64,000 nucleotides of DNA from Saccharomyces mikatae IFO 1815 (lineage: Eukaryota > Ascomycota > Saccharomycetes > Saccharomycetales > Saccharomycetaceae), in the NCBI RefSeq assembly GCF_947241705.1, contig NC_079271.1, positions 310,001-374,000 on the forward strand. The letters run 5' to 3'. The notes beneath the pieces were generated by a model. That model was not told the DNA's origin. It worked only from the letters and a program-made list of their open reading frames with translations, and searched no databases. The position numbers and the translations under genes are program-made. The stretch's first letter is position 1; each line of letters starts with the position of its first letter. Shown here in pieces: positions 1 to 10,548 of the stretch.

Positions 1-315
1 CTTGTAAATGCTTTATTATCTTTCTGTTTTGTACTCTTCTTGCGTATATGCCTGATAATCTTTTGTTAGCACATCTGTCCTCTTTTTTTTGCTTCAGAAA
101 AACGTCAAAAGAAGGCAAGGCGAAACAAAGAAGAAATGATCATAAATAAACAATTATTAGCACGATTGTATGTAAAAATACACATTCTACTGCTGTTCTT
201 GAGGTAAAAGGCATACGATGTATCGTTAAATTAATAGAAGCGTGTGCATCACCATAAAAATGCAGGGGTTTATTGTATATGTATGTACTTCTATGTAGTA
301 AAATAGGAACGGCGG
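1..315. other. Intergenic, 3' side of YPL068C
   Basis: AT-rich sequence with no credible reading frame. By synteny it lies between YPL068C and the neighbour BTS1 (YPL069C), whose start does not appear within the window. It probably holds the 3' end of the YPL068C transcript and part of the upstream region of BTS1. Confidence 0.5.
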
Positions 316-1191
316 CTATATATCGTTATAAAGAGTAATATTGGAATTATTAGCTAACGATTCGCTTTGCGCATGCTGGTTTTTCTTTGCCTTATATCTA
401 TGTTTGTGAGGCCATATTAAAGTATTATTCCTCTCTTTTAGTATTGGTTTGTCAAGTTTTTTAATAATACTGTTAACCGTCATTGAGTGTGCTGTAGTTT
501 GCAACGTTACGTTATTAGTGTGACATGTGCTGTTGTACATTTCCAGGTTTAGCAAGTCTATCAGGTTTATAGAGTGTAGGGTCGCTATCTCATGGATGAC
601 GATGTCATTACGGGTGTTACCGTTATGGTTGGGATGACTAAGCAAATTCTTTTTCTCAGCATATAGTTTTTTTAACTTATTCAAGTGGCTTTGAGAGAAG
701 GTCTTAGCTCTGCCAGCACTAGCTGATTTTCCTTTCGAATCATGGTTTAGTTGCTCGAATAAGTGCAATAAGCTTACAATATTTTGTAGGAGTTGTAAGT
801 CATTGGGCAACCTCAACATTTCGAAGTTCTTCAGTCCAACGAGAGTCGGTTTATCAATGTTCTTATAGAATAAACTTTCCTGTCTTTTGATCAAATCCAA
901 TAAATTTTTCTGAACTTCCAAAACCGGGATCTTTTCAAAGTCTTCATCAGGTGGAGATGAGTTCATGGTATTATGAAATTTGGGGCGTTGCAAAGGTTTC
1001 GGTATTATTATATTAGAGGTGCTCATTGTCGGAGCAGTGCTTGAAACAGTCGAGGCAATTATGTTCGTTGTGGTAAGTTTACGTTTTTTGGGGACGACAA
1101 TAGATGGTACAGTTGTGATTGCCGGAGAATCAGACGTTAAATTTCTCCCCGTATAGTCAACCCTTTTTCTCTTCCTAAGCTGCATATGCAT
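316..1191 (-). CDS. YPL068C: YPL068C ortholog, nuclear protein of unknown function
   Basis: The frame encodes 291 aa from the first ATG at 1191; it stays open to a GTG at 1206, but the remembered S. cerevisiae protein begins MHMQLRKRKR, so the ATG is preferred. The N-terminus is very basic (RKRKR near residue 7, KKRK near 35), which suggests nuclear targeting. The next ~30 residues are Thr/Ser-rich and look disordered. The middle and C-terminal parts are helical and Leu-rich. No enzymatic motif is recognised. Assignment rests on position beside HTC1 and on recalled similarity. No function is proposed. Confidence 0.85.
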   Translation of the reverse strand: MHMQLRKRKRVDYTGRNLTSDSPAITTVPSIVVPKKRKLTTTNIIASTVSSTAPTMSTSNIIIPKPLQRPKFHNTMNSSPPDEDFEKIPVLEVQKNLLDLIKRQESLFYKNIDKPTLVGLKNFEMLRLPNDLQLLQNIVSLLHLFEQLNHDSKGKSASAGRAKTFSQSHLNKLKKLYAEKKNLLSHPNHNGNTRNDIVIHEIATLHSINLIDLLNLEMYNSTCHTNNVTLQTTAHSMTVNSIIKKLDKPILKERNNTLIWPHKHRYKAKKNQHAQSESLANNSNITLYNDI

Positions 1192-1356
1192 TCTCTTTCC
1201 AATCACTGATATAATTTGTGTGCTTGTGCAAATTGACTTACCTTATATTTATCTGTAATATTATCAGGCCATCGGATCATTAAGATTGGTATTGCTTATA
1301 CTACACAAGTAATAATAGTACGTAGACTTCTTGGCATGCTGAAAAAAAAATTCTAT

Positions 1357-1953
1357 CTAGGCAACCGGCTCAAAACCGTGTAAAAGGATATCGTCAACTG
1401 TTATTTTTACTTGTTCCGCGGAGTAGTGATCCCGTGGAAAATAAAGAAGCACGTGAGCGTGAAATATCCGGGCAACACTTTGTAGTTCCGGGTAGTTTAC
1501 AAACCACGCCACGTGATCTGTTTCAATAAGGGGCCGCAGCGATGGTTGTGCCTGGAGAAAAGCGCCTATGCGTGCCCGGGCAGCATTTCGCATGGCCTTA
1601 TCTGGAGAGTGCACAGGTAGAGCAATCTTGGACCAGAGGACTAGGTGTACGACGCCTGGTTCGAAGCTATATGGAAAATCGTTGGCACGTACAGCATATA
1701 GAGCAGTCTCACTAAAAGCCTTCGCGATAGTGTCTTCACAGTGCGATTCGTCTGGCAACCACCCTAGTTTTTGCAGAATATACTGGTTCATGTCCAAGCC
1801 AGCAGTCCTCTTCTTGTGGTCATGGTATTTTTCAGTCATCTGGCGGCTGCGTTTCAAACGAGCGAGTTCTCCTGACTCAATTATGTCCTGAATTTCTTCC
1901 CATTTACATTCTTGAACATCTGCCTGATTATCGCAGACATTATCTTGCTGCAT
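1357..1953 (-). CDS. HTC1: HTC1 (YPL067C) ortholog, DUF3605-type protein
   Basis: 198 aa, starting at the ATG at 1953. An acidic, polar N-terminus is followed by a compact domain (about residues 60-195) with Trp- and His-rich blocks such as VVHLVLWSKIALP and HVAWFVNYPE, ending in HVLLYFPRD. This pattern resembles the fungal DUF3605 / N-acetylglucosamine-induced protein 1 family, whose biochemical role is not known to me. There is no signal peptide or membrane segment. It is transcribed divergently from RGL1, with about 400 bp between the two starts. Family assignment is from memory of the pattern and the gene name is from synteny. Confidence 0.85.
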   Translation of the reverse strand: MQQDNVCDNQADVQECKWEEIQDIIESGELARLKRSRQMTEKYHDHKKRTAGLDMNQYILQKLGWLPDESHCEDTIAKAFSETALYAVRANDFPYSFEPGVVHLVLWSKIALPVHSPDKAMRNAARARIGAFLQAQPSLRPLIETDHVAWFVNYPELQSVARIFHAHVLLYFPRDHYSAEQVKITVDDILLHGFEPVA

Positions 1954-2348
1954 TGAAGTTCTGAGCTGATGATGGTGCGTTAAGTGAAAAAGCAGGATGT
2001 GTTATACTGGTGTCCTTGGTCACACCACTCCCAAGGAGAAATGCCTCATTCGCCCTCCATATATAGATATTTATATATGTGTCTATATACATCAGTATTT
2101 AGACACTTTCACGTATAACGCGCGCCCACGAATTCACTTGATAAAAATGAAAAACGGAAAAACAAAAACAAAAGAAATTAGAATCTGGTAAAAAGCGCGC
2201 CAGTCTGACAGAAAAGAGAGAAATACCGTTCGGCCCATTTTGCTATTACGGCCATCGTTGCACCGAGACCTTTTTGTAGGATGCTTTCTGTCCATCTTGC
2301 TTGTTCCGATGTATAGTAGGTGGTAAAAAGTAAAAGAAGTGCCAACAA

Positions 2349-3791
2349 ATGACCTACCCAGTTATTTCATTGAAGCCAAGCTACAATTCTGTAATACGAG
2401 GCTGTCCTGGTTTACCCGATACATTACCACGAATCGAATGTCAATTGAGAGTAAGATCAAATGACTCGTTGCCTTTCAAACTGGTCAAGATCGAAACTGT
2501 TTTGAAGACTATCGAGATGTATTTCAACAGGAACCTTTACGGTAGCAACAACAACTCTTTCACCCCCTTTAATCGTACATCAGACTCTCCTAATGGAAAC
2601 TCCGACACTAATAATCAGAACATTACCGTTCACTATAGGAAAAAAATCGTGCTTTCACATCCCACTGATGATAATGGTGAATTCGACGACAATCTTATCG
2701 GCATAGATATACCTTTGACGATAGGTTTGCCTGACGATATTAAAGAAACAAACTATAATTCAAATTTTGGCAAGACGCAGACCTTTCTGGACTGTACCGT
2801 GTTTTACACGGACGCTGCTGGAGGAAGTTCGAATAAGAAACGGAACTTTTTTTACCCGGTAAACGTCGAGAGGTATACATATATACCTTCGCCGTCATAT
2901 TTTAGACCCATAGGCGGATCAAACGTCCTGTCGCCCGACCAGAAGTTTCTGATCAGTTATTCCATTGAAAATCCTTGTGTGTCTATGGATAATGACACCC
3001 TGAAACTCTCCATATCAATTAAACTAAATCCTTTCCCGAATAACGCTATCACTACCTCCTCTCCAAATGAATTAGAAGTATCGACACCAACAATTTTCTC
3101 TACGAAGAAAAAGTTCAAGTCGAAGGTCAAATTAAAATCAATTACGACACAGGTATTAGAGTACTTGGAAATTTTGAAGAAAAAATCGGAATTCTCATCC
3201 GCCCAAACTTCAAATATATTGCAATCCTCTGTAAGACAAGTTGATCAAATCATCTCCCTCAATTCAATGACCTTTCAGTTCAGTCTCAAAATATTCACTA
3301 AGGAAAATTTCTTACAAAGTTTTGAATCTTCTGACTCCGGATGTCCCAAAACAAAATTATTGATCAACAGAATCGACGACATACCTCTGCGATATCATAG
3401 CTCAATAACTACGATAGGCCAACATTTCAATGTGTCTCACTCTCTTTCTATAAGATTCAAATTCAATAAGAGCCTAAAGAACTTCGAAATTAATCATCCC
3501 TTAGTCATATCTTTCTGGTCAATAGATCAACTACCGCTAATTGAAAACCTGGTATCACAAGAAAGGCAGACTGCTAAATTTGCCAAGAAATTTTATAAAA
3601 ATTTTGGTCGAATCAAGAATGTGGGCAATGATAGTAATAGTTCAAACTGTTTGGAGTATCCCTCCTTACCACCAATAATTTATAATTTCAACGACCCAGA
3701 AACAAATAATAGATTTAATATACTCTACTCACAGAAGGACGCCAGTCGCGTAGATCCCTCTAAATTAAAAAGAGTTCCCGTCATTCAATGA
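2349..3791 (+). CDS. RGL1: RGL1 ortholog, regulator of Rho1 signalling
   Basis: 480 aa from the ATG at 2349, about the length of S. cerevisiae Rgl1. In S. cerevisiae Rgl1 works with the GEF Tus1 to bring active Rho1 to the bud neck for cytokinesis. The N-terminal 230 residues are beta-strand-like and read as an arrestin-type fold (inference): an early MTYPVISLKPSYNSVIRGCP segment, then hydrophobic strands broken by an Asn/Ser-rich insert around residues 70-95. The C-terminal part contains a Lys-rich stretch near 255-270 and ends in a basic tail. There are no transmembrane helices. It lies head to head with HTC1 and 267 bp before VPS28. Confidence 0.9.
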   Translation: MTYPVISLKPSYNSVIRGCPGLPDTLPRIECQLRVRSNDSLPFKLVKIETVLKTIEMYFNRNLYGSNNNSFTPFNRTSDSPNGNSDTNNQNITVHYRKKIVLSHPTDDNGEFDDNLIGIDIPLTIGLPDDIKETNYNSNFGKTQTFLDCTVFYTDAAGGSSNKKRNFFYPVNVERYTYIPSPSYFRPIGGSNVLSPDQKFLISYSIENPCVSMDNDTLKLSISIKLNPFPNNAITTSSPNELEVSTPTIFSTKKKFKSKVKLKSITTQVLEYLEILKKKSEFSSAQTSNILQSSVRQVDQIISLNSMTFQFSLKIFTKENFLQSFESSDSGCPKTKLLINRIDDIPLRYHSSITTIGQHFNVSHSLSIRFKFNKSLKNFEINHPLVISFWSIDQLPLIENLVSQERQTAKFAKKFYKNFGRIKNVGNDSNSSNCLEYPSLPPIIYNFNDPETNNRFNILYSQKDASRVDPSKLKRVPVIQ

Positions 3792-4058
3792 ATCGAACAC
3801 TTGATATCTTTCTTATATACAGACCTACATATGCATATATTCGTACAGATTTCCATCAACGCTACTCTATTGTGAATTTATATTTTAACCATCGTTGCGA
3901 TGAAGCCACCTCAGTTTCTCCGCACTTTTTTCGCCTTAGTTTTTTACATAAAGGATCCTACAAGGCCTCCCCAAAAGAAAAAGAGATAAAAAATTCCCCA
4001 TATAGGTATACGATAAGATAAGCACTTTCACCCTGTCATTTTGCACACAAAGGTATCA

Positions 4059-4787
4059 ATGCCCAAACCAGATATAACATTGAAACAAAATCAGGATATT
4101 TCCCAATTGCTTCGTGATGAAATACCATTATTCGACAACTCTATAACGTCAAAAGATAAAGAAATCATTGAAACGTTATCCGAAATATATTCAATTATCA
4201 TCACATTAGATCATGTAGAGAAAGCATACCTAAAGGACTCCATAAACGATACACAATATACCAATACTGTTGACAAACTACTAAAACAATTCAAGGTCTA
4301 CTTGAACTCTCAAAATAAAGATGAAATTAACAAGCACTTCCAATCCATAGAGGCATTTTCCAACAAATACAACATTACAGCTTCAAACGCAATAACAAGA
4401 TTGGAGAGAGGTATACCAATTACAGCAGAACATGCCATATCTACCACTACCTCTACCGCATCCGGTGATAATGAACATGGTTCTTTTAACGATAAAAAAT
4501 TCAATGCTAAATGCGTTGCTGAGGCCACCGGTAATTTTATCACTGTAATGGATGCTCTGAAACTGAATTACAATGCGAAAGATCAGTTACACCCTTTATT
4601 GGCAGAACTATTAATCAGTATAAACCGTGTCACCAGGGACGATTTTGAGAATAGGTCAAAATTAATCGATTGGATTGTCAAGATAAACAAGTTGTCAATT
4701 AGTGACACTTTAGCTGAAACAGAAATCAGAGAACTACTCTTTGATTTGGAACTAGCCTATAAAAGTTTTTATGCTTTGTTAGATTAA
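4059..4787 (+). CDS. VPS28: VPS28, ESCRT-I subunit
   Basis: 242 aa when started at the ATG at 4059, the length of S. cerevisiae Vps28. The frame is open to a TTG at 4041, but no upstream ATG exists. Vps28 is the ESCRT-I subunit that sorts ubiquitinated cargo into multivesicular endosomes; its C-terminal four-helix domain binds ESCRT-II (Vps36). The N-terminal core (about 15-125) includes the conserved NSITSKDKEIIETLSEIYSI region and the C-terminal domain covers about 150-242. The Ser/Thr-rich linker near 130-148 is where it differs most from the S. cerevisiae sequence I remember. It converges on CWC27, with 39 bp between the two stops. Confidence 0.95.
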   Translation: MPKPDITLKQNQDISQLLRDEIPLFDNSITSKDKEIIETLSEIYSIIITLDHVEKAYLKDSINDTQYTNTVDKLLKQFKVYLNSQNKDEINKHFQSIEAFSNKYNITASNAITRLERGIPITAEHAISTTTSTASGDNEHGSFNDKKFNAKCVAEATGNFITVMDALKLNYNAKDQLHPLLAELLISINRVTRDDFENRSKLIDWIVKINKLSISDTLAETEIRELLFDLELAYKSFYALLD

Positions 4788-4826
4788 AATATGAGACCAT
4801 ATATACATACGCAAGGATTTCTATGT

Positions 4827-5726
4827 TCACTTCAAAATCTTCTTGTTTTTTATTCGTTGCTGGAATTTGGTTAACATTTCCAAAGTGTCCCGTTCTCTTT
4901 TGTCTATCATTTCTTCGTTATCGTTACCTGCCGTAATTCCAATAGTTGAACTGCTAACACTTTTATGCGACTCCATCTGTTCGGTAATAGGCGGTTTTTG
5001 TTGCTGGCCTAAAGGCATGGCAGACCTATAGATTTCGCTTGAGCTCTCATCTTTGATACACGCTGGGAGAACCATCCTCTTTTTTGTTTTAGTCTTTATA
5101 ACATCAATAGCAACATCATCGTCCTCTTCATCATCTTCATATATCATCTTGACCTTCGCAGGTATCATAAATTTTTTTTTTGGACGTTGCTCTTTTTCTT
5201 CACTATCTTGCAGTCTTTTTTTTGATGGAAAAATGTCTTCAAAGAATGGTATAGTGATCTCAAAATCCTTCAAAACTGCAGGGTACATGAATTGTTTGGC
5301 CTCATCATTGAGAGCTTCAATTTCGCCGCCCAAAATCTCTCTGAAAATATAGATAGATTTTCCAACGATTTTCCCAAAGACATTACAATCGTTAAGGACA
5401 TGCTTAGAATCGGTCTGCACAGTTATAAACCATGTATTCCTTTGTCTATCCCAACCCAAAAGTCCATCCTTATTGAACCTTAACCGTGGATTTCTTTCCT
5501 GAGGAACTGTGCAATGCTCCCCAGTTCTAGTTGCATTAAATCTCAGCCATTGAGTTGGCTTCAACTCATTAAACTCTCCATTGACGAATGCTCCATCTGA
5601 AAGCATCGTCAAGAACCGCTTACATGTCTCAGGGCACTCTTTAGCCCATAATTCAACGACAATATCCCCTTTCGTTGTATATAGTATACATTTGGCTGTT
5701 GTCTGAGGCTCTATATTACTGGACAT
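4827..5726 (-). CDS. CWC27: CWC27, spliceosomal cyclophilin-type protein
   Basis: 299 aa from the ATG at 5726. Residues ~8-165 form a cyclophilin fold: KCILYTTKGDIVVELWAKEC at the start, then FLTMLSDGAFVNGEFNE. The catalytic Arg/Phe region of active cyclophilins (usually FHRI..FMIQGGD) is replaced by FNELKPTQWLRFNATRTGE, so prolyl isomerase activity is doubtful. The C-terminal half is charged and low-complexity, with KKRLQDSEEKEQRPKKK and an acidic YEDDEEDDD run. In S. cerevisiae Cwc27 is found with Cef1/Prp19 complexes and binds Cwc22. It is convergent with VPS28 and divergent from TIM50 (303 bp between starts). Confidence 0.92.
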   Translation of the reverse strand: MSSNIEPQTTAKCILYTTKGDIVVELWAKECPETCKRFLTMLSDGAFVNGEFNELKPTQWLRFNATRTGEHCTVPQERNPRLRFNKDGLLGWDRQRNTWFITVQTDSKHVLNDCNVFGKIVGKSIYIFREILGGEIEALNDEAKQFMYPAVLKDFEITIPFFEDIFPSKKRLQDSEEKEQRPKKKFMIPAKVKMIYEDDEEDDDVAIDVIKTKTKKRMVLPACIKDESSSEIYRSAMPLGQQQKPPITEQMESHKSVSSSTIGITAGNDNEEMIDKRERDTLEMLTKFQQRIKNKKILK

Positions 5727-6029
5727 AGCATCCTTACCTGCCCTTAGAACTTGTCATAAAAAACCTGCATATTATAATAGATATTCTATTTTTCATGATA
5801 TTTGAACCTTTTTTCTCTCTAAACACACCACACCGGAAAAGGGAAAAAAAAATTGGAAGAGTTGTCCCCATGAACAAGATACAATCAGCGAACAAACATA
5901 AGATCAAGACTAAACGGAACGATAGTATTTAGCATCCGCCCAATTTTGTGAATAGCTTATAGCATTAACATTGGTTTTGCCTTTGAAATTCTAGAATTCC
6001 ACCAATCTTTTAGAATTTACCAATTCCTG

Positions 6030-7463
6030 ATGCTCTCCATTCTTAGAAATTCAATGAGGCTAAATTCAAGAGCTTTTAGGACTGTACCATCCGTCGCTAC
6101 TAAGCTAGCATCGGTACAAGTATCCAAAAGGCTTTTAACAAGCTCTACGAGGTTATTGCAAAAAGAAACGAAAGACGAGAAGCCTAAATCCATTCTTACC
6201 GAAGATATGTTATTCAAAGCCGGTGTTGATGTGGATGAGAATGGCCAAGGTAAAAATGGGGAAAAAGTAGATGCAGAAGGTGAGGGCCAGAATGAAACAT
6301 CTTCCAAAGGTGAAAAATCCAGAAGGAAAAGACAAACTTCTACGGATATAAAAAGAGAGAAATATGCTAACTGGTTTTACATTTTTTCGTTGTCTGCATT
6401 GACAGGTACTGCGATATATATGGCAAGAGATTGGGAGCCTCAAGAATCTGAAGAATTGAAGAAAGACATCGATAATGGTTATACTTTATCGCTCATGTAC
6501 AAAAGATTTAAAGCCCGGTTTAACTCGATGTTCACTTACTTCCAAGAACCACCTTTCCCTGACTTATTACCACCACCACCACCACCACCATATCAGAGAC
6601 CTTTAACCCTTGTTATTACATTGGAAGACTTTCTGGTTCATTCTGAGTGGTCTCAGAAGTACGGTTGGAGAACTGCTAAGAGACCTGGTGCAGATTATTT
6701 CTTGGGTTACTTATCGCAGTATTTTGAAATTGTTTTGTTTTCATCCAATTACATGATGTACTCTGACAAGATTGCTGAAAAATTAGATCCAATACATGCA
6801 TTCGTCTCTTATAATTTGTTCAAGGAACATTGCGTTTATAAGGACGGTGTGCACATTAAGGACCTTTCAAAATTGAACAGAGATTTGAGCAAAGTCATCA
6901 TCATTGACACTGAGCCCAACAGTTACAAATTGCAGCCTGAAAATGCTATCCCAATGGATCCATGGAATGGCGAGGCCGATGACAAGCTAGTCAGATTGAT
7001 TCCATTTTTGGAATATTTAGCCACGCAACAAACCAAGGATGTTAGACCAATTTTGAACAGTTTTGAAGACAAGAAGAATCTAGCGACTGAATTTGACCAC
7101 CGTGTAAAGAAACTGAAAGATAAATTTTATGGAGATCATAATTCTGGCAACAACTGGGCAAGAAAGGCATTGGGTGTTGCGAATTCCCTGGGTGGTAGCA
7201 CAACCAAGTTCCCACTCGACTTAATCCATGAAGAAGGGCAAAAAAACTATCTTATGTTCATGAAGATGATCGAAGAAGAAAAAGAAAAGATCAGAATACA
7301 ACAGGAGCAAATGAGCGGCCAGACATTTACGTTGAAGGACTACGTTGAAGGTAACTTACCTTCGCCAGAAGAGCAAATGAAAATACAACTGGAGAAGCAG
7401 AAGGAAGTAGACGCCTTATTTGAAGAGGAAAAAAAGAAAAAGAAGCTTTCTGAATCTAAATGA
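6030..7463 (+). CDS. TIM50: TIM50, TIM23 presequence receptor
   Basis: 477 aa from the ATG at 6030. The N-terminus is a basic, Ser/Arg-rich mitochondrial presequence ([19 protein letters not shown]). A single transmembrane segment starts at about residue 116 ([17 protein letters not shown]) and is followed by the intermembrane-space domain. A run of seven prolines lies just before the FCP1/NLI-phosphatase-like domain (about 190-350). The DXDX(T/V) phosphatase motif is replaced by [10 protein letters not shown], as expected for Tim50, which is a receptor rather than a phosphatase. The C-terminus (about 395-477) is charged and coiled-coil-like and corresponds to the presequence-binding region. 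It hands precursors from the TOM complex to TIM23. Confidence 0.96.
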   Translation: MLSILRNSMRLNSRAFRTVPSVATKLASVQVSKRLLTSSTRLLQKETKDEKPKSILTEDMLFKAGVDVDENGQGKNGEKVDAEGEGQNETSSKGEKSRRKRQTSTDIKREKYANWFYIFSLSALTGTAIYMARDWEPQESEELKKDIDNGYTLSLMYKRFKARFNSMFTYFQEPPFPDLLPPPPPPPYQRPLTLVITLEDFLVHSEWSQKYGWRTAKRPGADYFLGYLSQYFEIVLFSSNYMMYSDKIAEKLDPIHAFVSYNLFKEHCVYKDGVHIKDLSKLNRDLSKVIIIDTEPNSYKLQPENAIPMDPWNGEADDKLVRLIPFLEYLATQQTKDVRPILNSFEDKKNLATEFDHRVKKLKDKFYGDHNSGNNWARKALGVANSLGGSTTKFPLDLIHEEGQKNYLMFMKMIEEEKEKIRIQQEQMSGQTFTLKDYVEGNLPSPEEQMKIQLEKQKEVDALFEEEKKKKKLSESK

Positions 7464-8653
7464 TCATCTCGTAGATGTTCTTCTCGTCTATCTATGTATA
7501 TATGTGTATATATAAATGTATCTGTACACCCACTACCCTCGTTATGTTATGGTCATGTGAATAAGACTAATCTATATCGTTAATTTCCTTAATATTGCAC
7601 CTTTTAATCTTTTCTGGAAAACGTGTACACACCATTGTTAGATTCTGTAGGATAAGAAGGATCTAATCGGTACAGAACTGACGAAACACTAAGCCCGAAA
7701 GTTACTAGTCGTAACTTCATACGAAGAAATGTCCAATTCGTACAACTTTCTGGCAGATTTGTTTAATTTAGCATAACACCGTCGTCTTTCCAGTCAGGGT
7801 ACCCACAGTTAGCTCCGGGTGGGCAACACAAAATCAATTCTCACAACTTTCCGCGGACACTAACGGAAAAACATTCCACGTATCAGGTCAGCATATATTT
7901 ACCGTCGCATACGACACTGCCCCTCACGCAAGGGCACTACAAAGGCAGATTATGTAAAGATCTAGTGACCATTGTACTGACAGACATCGCATCGGCCGTG
8001 GCTGGTGAGCTCTCCTCTTGCCCGGGCCCGAGAAAAGAGGGGCACTGGCCGGTTCCCCGCCCATTTTTGATGGTACCCGGCTGGCAGGGACTATTTTTCA
8101 GTATCAATGAGGGGCGTGGCCAGTACTGAAACGTCATTGTTGCATGTGGCTATCCAAGCCGAAACGGCGCTCGCTTCATCTCCACGGGAAAAAAGCAGCC
8201 AACAAAAGAAATAGCAACTGAAGAAAAAGGAAAGAAAGAGGGTTGGCGCGCCGCGGACGTGCGAAAAGATATGCATCCGGCTTCTATATCGCTTTTTTAG
8301 TCTTTGAGTATTAAGAACGTACGTAACGGTGGCACCTCCTCTCGGGAAGCAGTATGTGTAACTTGATCGGTATATCACCGACCATGTGGGAAAACTCATA
8401 ACAAATCTTATGGATGAGGGGCAGTTCAAGACAACCAACCTTGTTAGTCAGCTCGAACAGCGATTTAACGGTCGAAGAACCCATCACACAAAAGTCTCGA
8501 AAACATATATAAGTCATGTAGTAACTCTGGTAGTATTGTAGTCAAGGTATTCAGTGTTCTCTTATTTTATTTGTTATCAAAACTAAAAGAGTAGAACATC
8601 AAGGAATATCCCTTATATACATCACAACGAAACACACATACAAAACAAATAAA
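7464..8653 (+). promoter_or_regulatory. TIM50 3' end and long ALD6 upstream region
   Basis: This 1.2 kb stretch has no convincing gene. S. cerevisiae carries the dubious ORF YPL062W here, and I find no matching plus-strand frame. STRE-like cores (CCCCT or AGGGG) occur at 7920-7924, 8038-8043, 8110-8114 and 8417-8421. A good TATA box, TATATAAG, lies at 8506-8513, about 140 bp before the ALD6 ATG. The leader before the ATG is A-rich, as in highly expressed yeast genes. Stress responsiveness through the STRE cores is inferred from motif presence only. Confidence 0.55.
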
Positions 8654-10156
8654 ATGACTAAGCTACACTTTGACACCGCTGAATCAGTCAAAATTACACT
8701 TCCAAACGGTTTGACATACGAACAACCAACTGGTCTGTTCATCAACAACAAGTTCATGAAGGCCCAGGACGGCAAAACCTATCCCGTCGAAGACCCTTCT
8801 ACTGAAAGTATCGTCTGTGAAGTCTCTTCTGCCACCACTGAAGATGTAGAATATGCTATCGAGTGTGCTGACCGTGCTTTTCATGACACTGAATGGGCCA
8901 CTCAAGACCCAAGAGAAAGAGGTCGTCTACTGAGTAAGTTGGCTGACGAACTAGAAAACCAAATTGATTTGGTCTCTTCCATCGAGGCTCTGGACAATGG
9001 TAAAACTTTGGCCTTGGCTCGTGGTGATGTTACCATTGCAATCAACTGTTTAAGAGATGCTGCTGCATACGCCGATAAGGTTAATGGTAGAACCATTAAC
9101 ACTGGTGACGGTTACATGAACTTCACCACTTTAGAGCCAATTGGTGTTTGTGGTCAAATTATTCCATGGAACTTCCCAATTATGATGTTGACTTGGAAAA
9201 TTGCCCCAGCTTTGGCTATGGGTAACGTTTGTATCTTGAAACCAGCTGCCGTCACACCTTTGAATGCTCTATACTTTGCCTCTTTGTGTAAGAAGGTTGG
9301 TATCCCAGCTGGTGTCGTCAACATCGTTCCAGGTCCCGGTAGAACTGTTGGTGCTGCTTTGACTAACGACCCAAGAATCAGAAAATTGGCCTTTACTGGT
9401 TCCACTGAAGTCGGTAAGAGTGTCGCTGTCGACTCTTCTGAATCCAACTTGAAGAAAATCACTTTGGAATTGGGTGGTAAATCTGCTCATTTGGTATTTG
9501 ATGATGCTAACATCAGGAAGACTTTACCAAATTTGGTTAACGGTATCTTCAAGAATGCCGGTCAAATTTGTTCCTCTGGTTCAAGAATATACGTTCAAGA
9601 AGGTATTTACGACGAGTTATTGGCTGCTTTTAAGGCATACTTGGAAACTGAAATCAAAGTAGGAAATCCATTTGACAAGGCTAACTTTCAAGGTGCCATC
9701 ACCAATCGTCAACAGTTCGACACAATCATGAACTACATTGACATAGGTAAGAAAGAAGGTGCTAAGGTCTTAACAGGTGGTGAAAAAGTTGGTGACAAAG
9801 GTTATTTCATTAGACCAACTGTGTTCTACGACGTTAAGGAAGACATGAGAATTGTTAAGGAGGAGATTTTTGGCCCTGTCGTTACCGTTGCAAAGTTTAA
9901 GACTTTGGAAGAAGGTGTTGAAATGGCTAATAGCTCCGAATTCGGTTTAGGTTCTGGTATTGAAACTGAGTCTTTGAGCACAGGTTTGAAGGTGGCAAAG
10001 ATGTTAAAGGCTGGTACCGTCTGGATCAACACATACAATGATTTCGACTCCAGGGTTCCATTCGGTGGTGTTAAGCAATCTGGTTACGGTAGAGAAATGG
10101 GTGAAGAAGTCTACCATGCATACACTGAAGTCAAAGCTGTCAGAATTAAGTTGTAA
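8654..10156 (+). CDS. ALD6: ALD6, cytosolic acetaldehyde dehydrogenase
   Basis: 500 aa from an ATG preceded by an A-rich leader. It oxidises acetaldehyde to acetate with NADP+ and supplies cytosolic acetate, acetyl-CoA and NADPH. Family landmarks are clear: [20 protein letters not shown], the nucleotide-binding FTGSTEVGK, catalytic Glu272 in ELGGKSA and catalytic Cys306 in GQICSSGSR. The C-terminus holds [15 protein letters not shown]. No mitochondrial presequence is visible, which fits the cytosolic isozyme rather than Ald4 or Ald5. Codon use is strongly biased to preferred yeast codons (GGT, GCT, TTG, AAG), indicating high expression. Confidence 0.97.
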   Translation: MTKLHFDTAESVKITLPNGLTYEQPTGLFINNKFMKAQDGKTYPVEDPSTESIVCEVSSATTEDVEYAIECADRAFHDTEWATQDPRERGRLLSKLADELENQIDLVSSIEALDNGKTLALARGDVTIAINCLRDAAAYADKVNGRTINTGDGYMNFTTLEPIGVCGQIIPWNFPIMMLTWKIAPALAMGNVCILKPAAVTPLNALYFASLCKKVGIPAGVVNIVPGPGRTVGAALTNDPRIRKLAFTGSTEVGKSVAVDSSESNLKKITLELGGKSAHLVFDDANIRKTLPNLVNGIFKNAGQICSSGSRIYVQEGIYDELLAAFKAYLETEIKVGNPFDKANFQGAITNRQQFDTIMNYIDIGKKEGAKVLTGGEKVGDKGYFIRPTVFYDVKEDMRIVKEEIFGPVVTVAKFKTLEEGVEMANSSEFGLGSGIETESLSTGLKVAKMLKAGTVWINTYNDFDSRVPFGGVKQSGYGREMGEEVYHAYTEVKAVRIKL

Positions 10157-10548
10157 TGTACCAATTTGCATTTTTCTTTGTCATATACACAATCTTTCAT
10201 ATAAAATACTTGTTCTTTTCGTCATAAATAAATATATAGATTAAAATTCGGTTTTAAATTTTAATAGAAGTTAACTTTCTTTATTTTAGTTCCTTAACAC
10301 AAACTATGAGGAAAGGTATTAGGGCTTCTCTCTATACGCCGTAGTAATGCTTTTTACATTTAGCTTTACATCTTTTTTGTTTATGTATATAAGACCGAAT
10401 TAAAAAATACCGTGGGCCGATTTTAATAATATAAAAAGGTATCAAAAATCAGAACTACTAACATTTTGCTTGATTCAAGATATGGAAAACCTACCGTGCC
10501 CATATAACATCAAAACCACGATCAATTTCGATTGAAACAAAGCCACTT
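10157..10548. other. ALD6-MFM1 intergenic region
   Basis: AT-rich sequence containing the presumed ALD6 3' UTR and terminator (T/A-rich with TATATA near 10230) and the short promoter of MFM1, including a TATAAAAAG-type element near 10431. No further gene is seen. Confidence 0.5.

Noticed and set aside
8091-8517. Minus-strand frames in the ALD6 promoter (up to 115 codons)
   Set aside because: They have no match to known proteins, are not the orientation of YPL062W, and overlap the likely regulatory region and TATA box.
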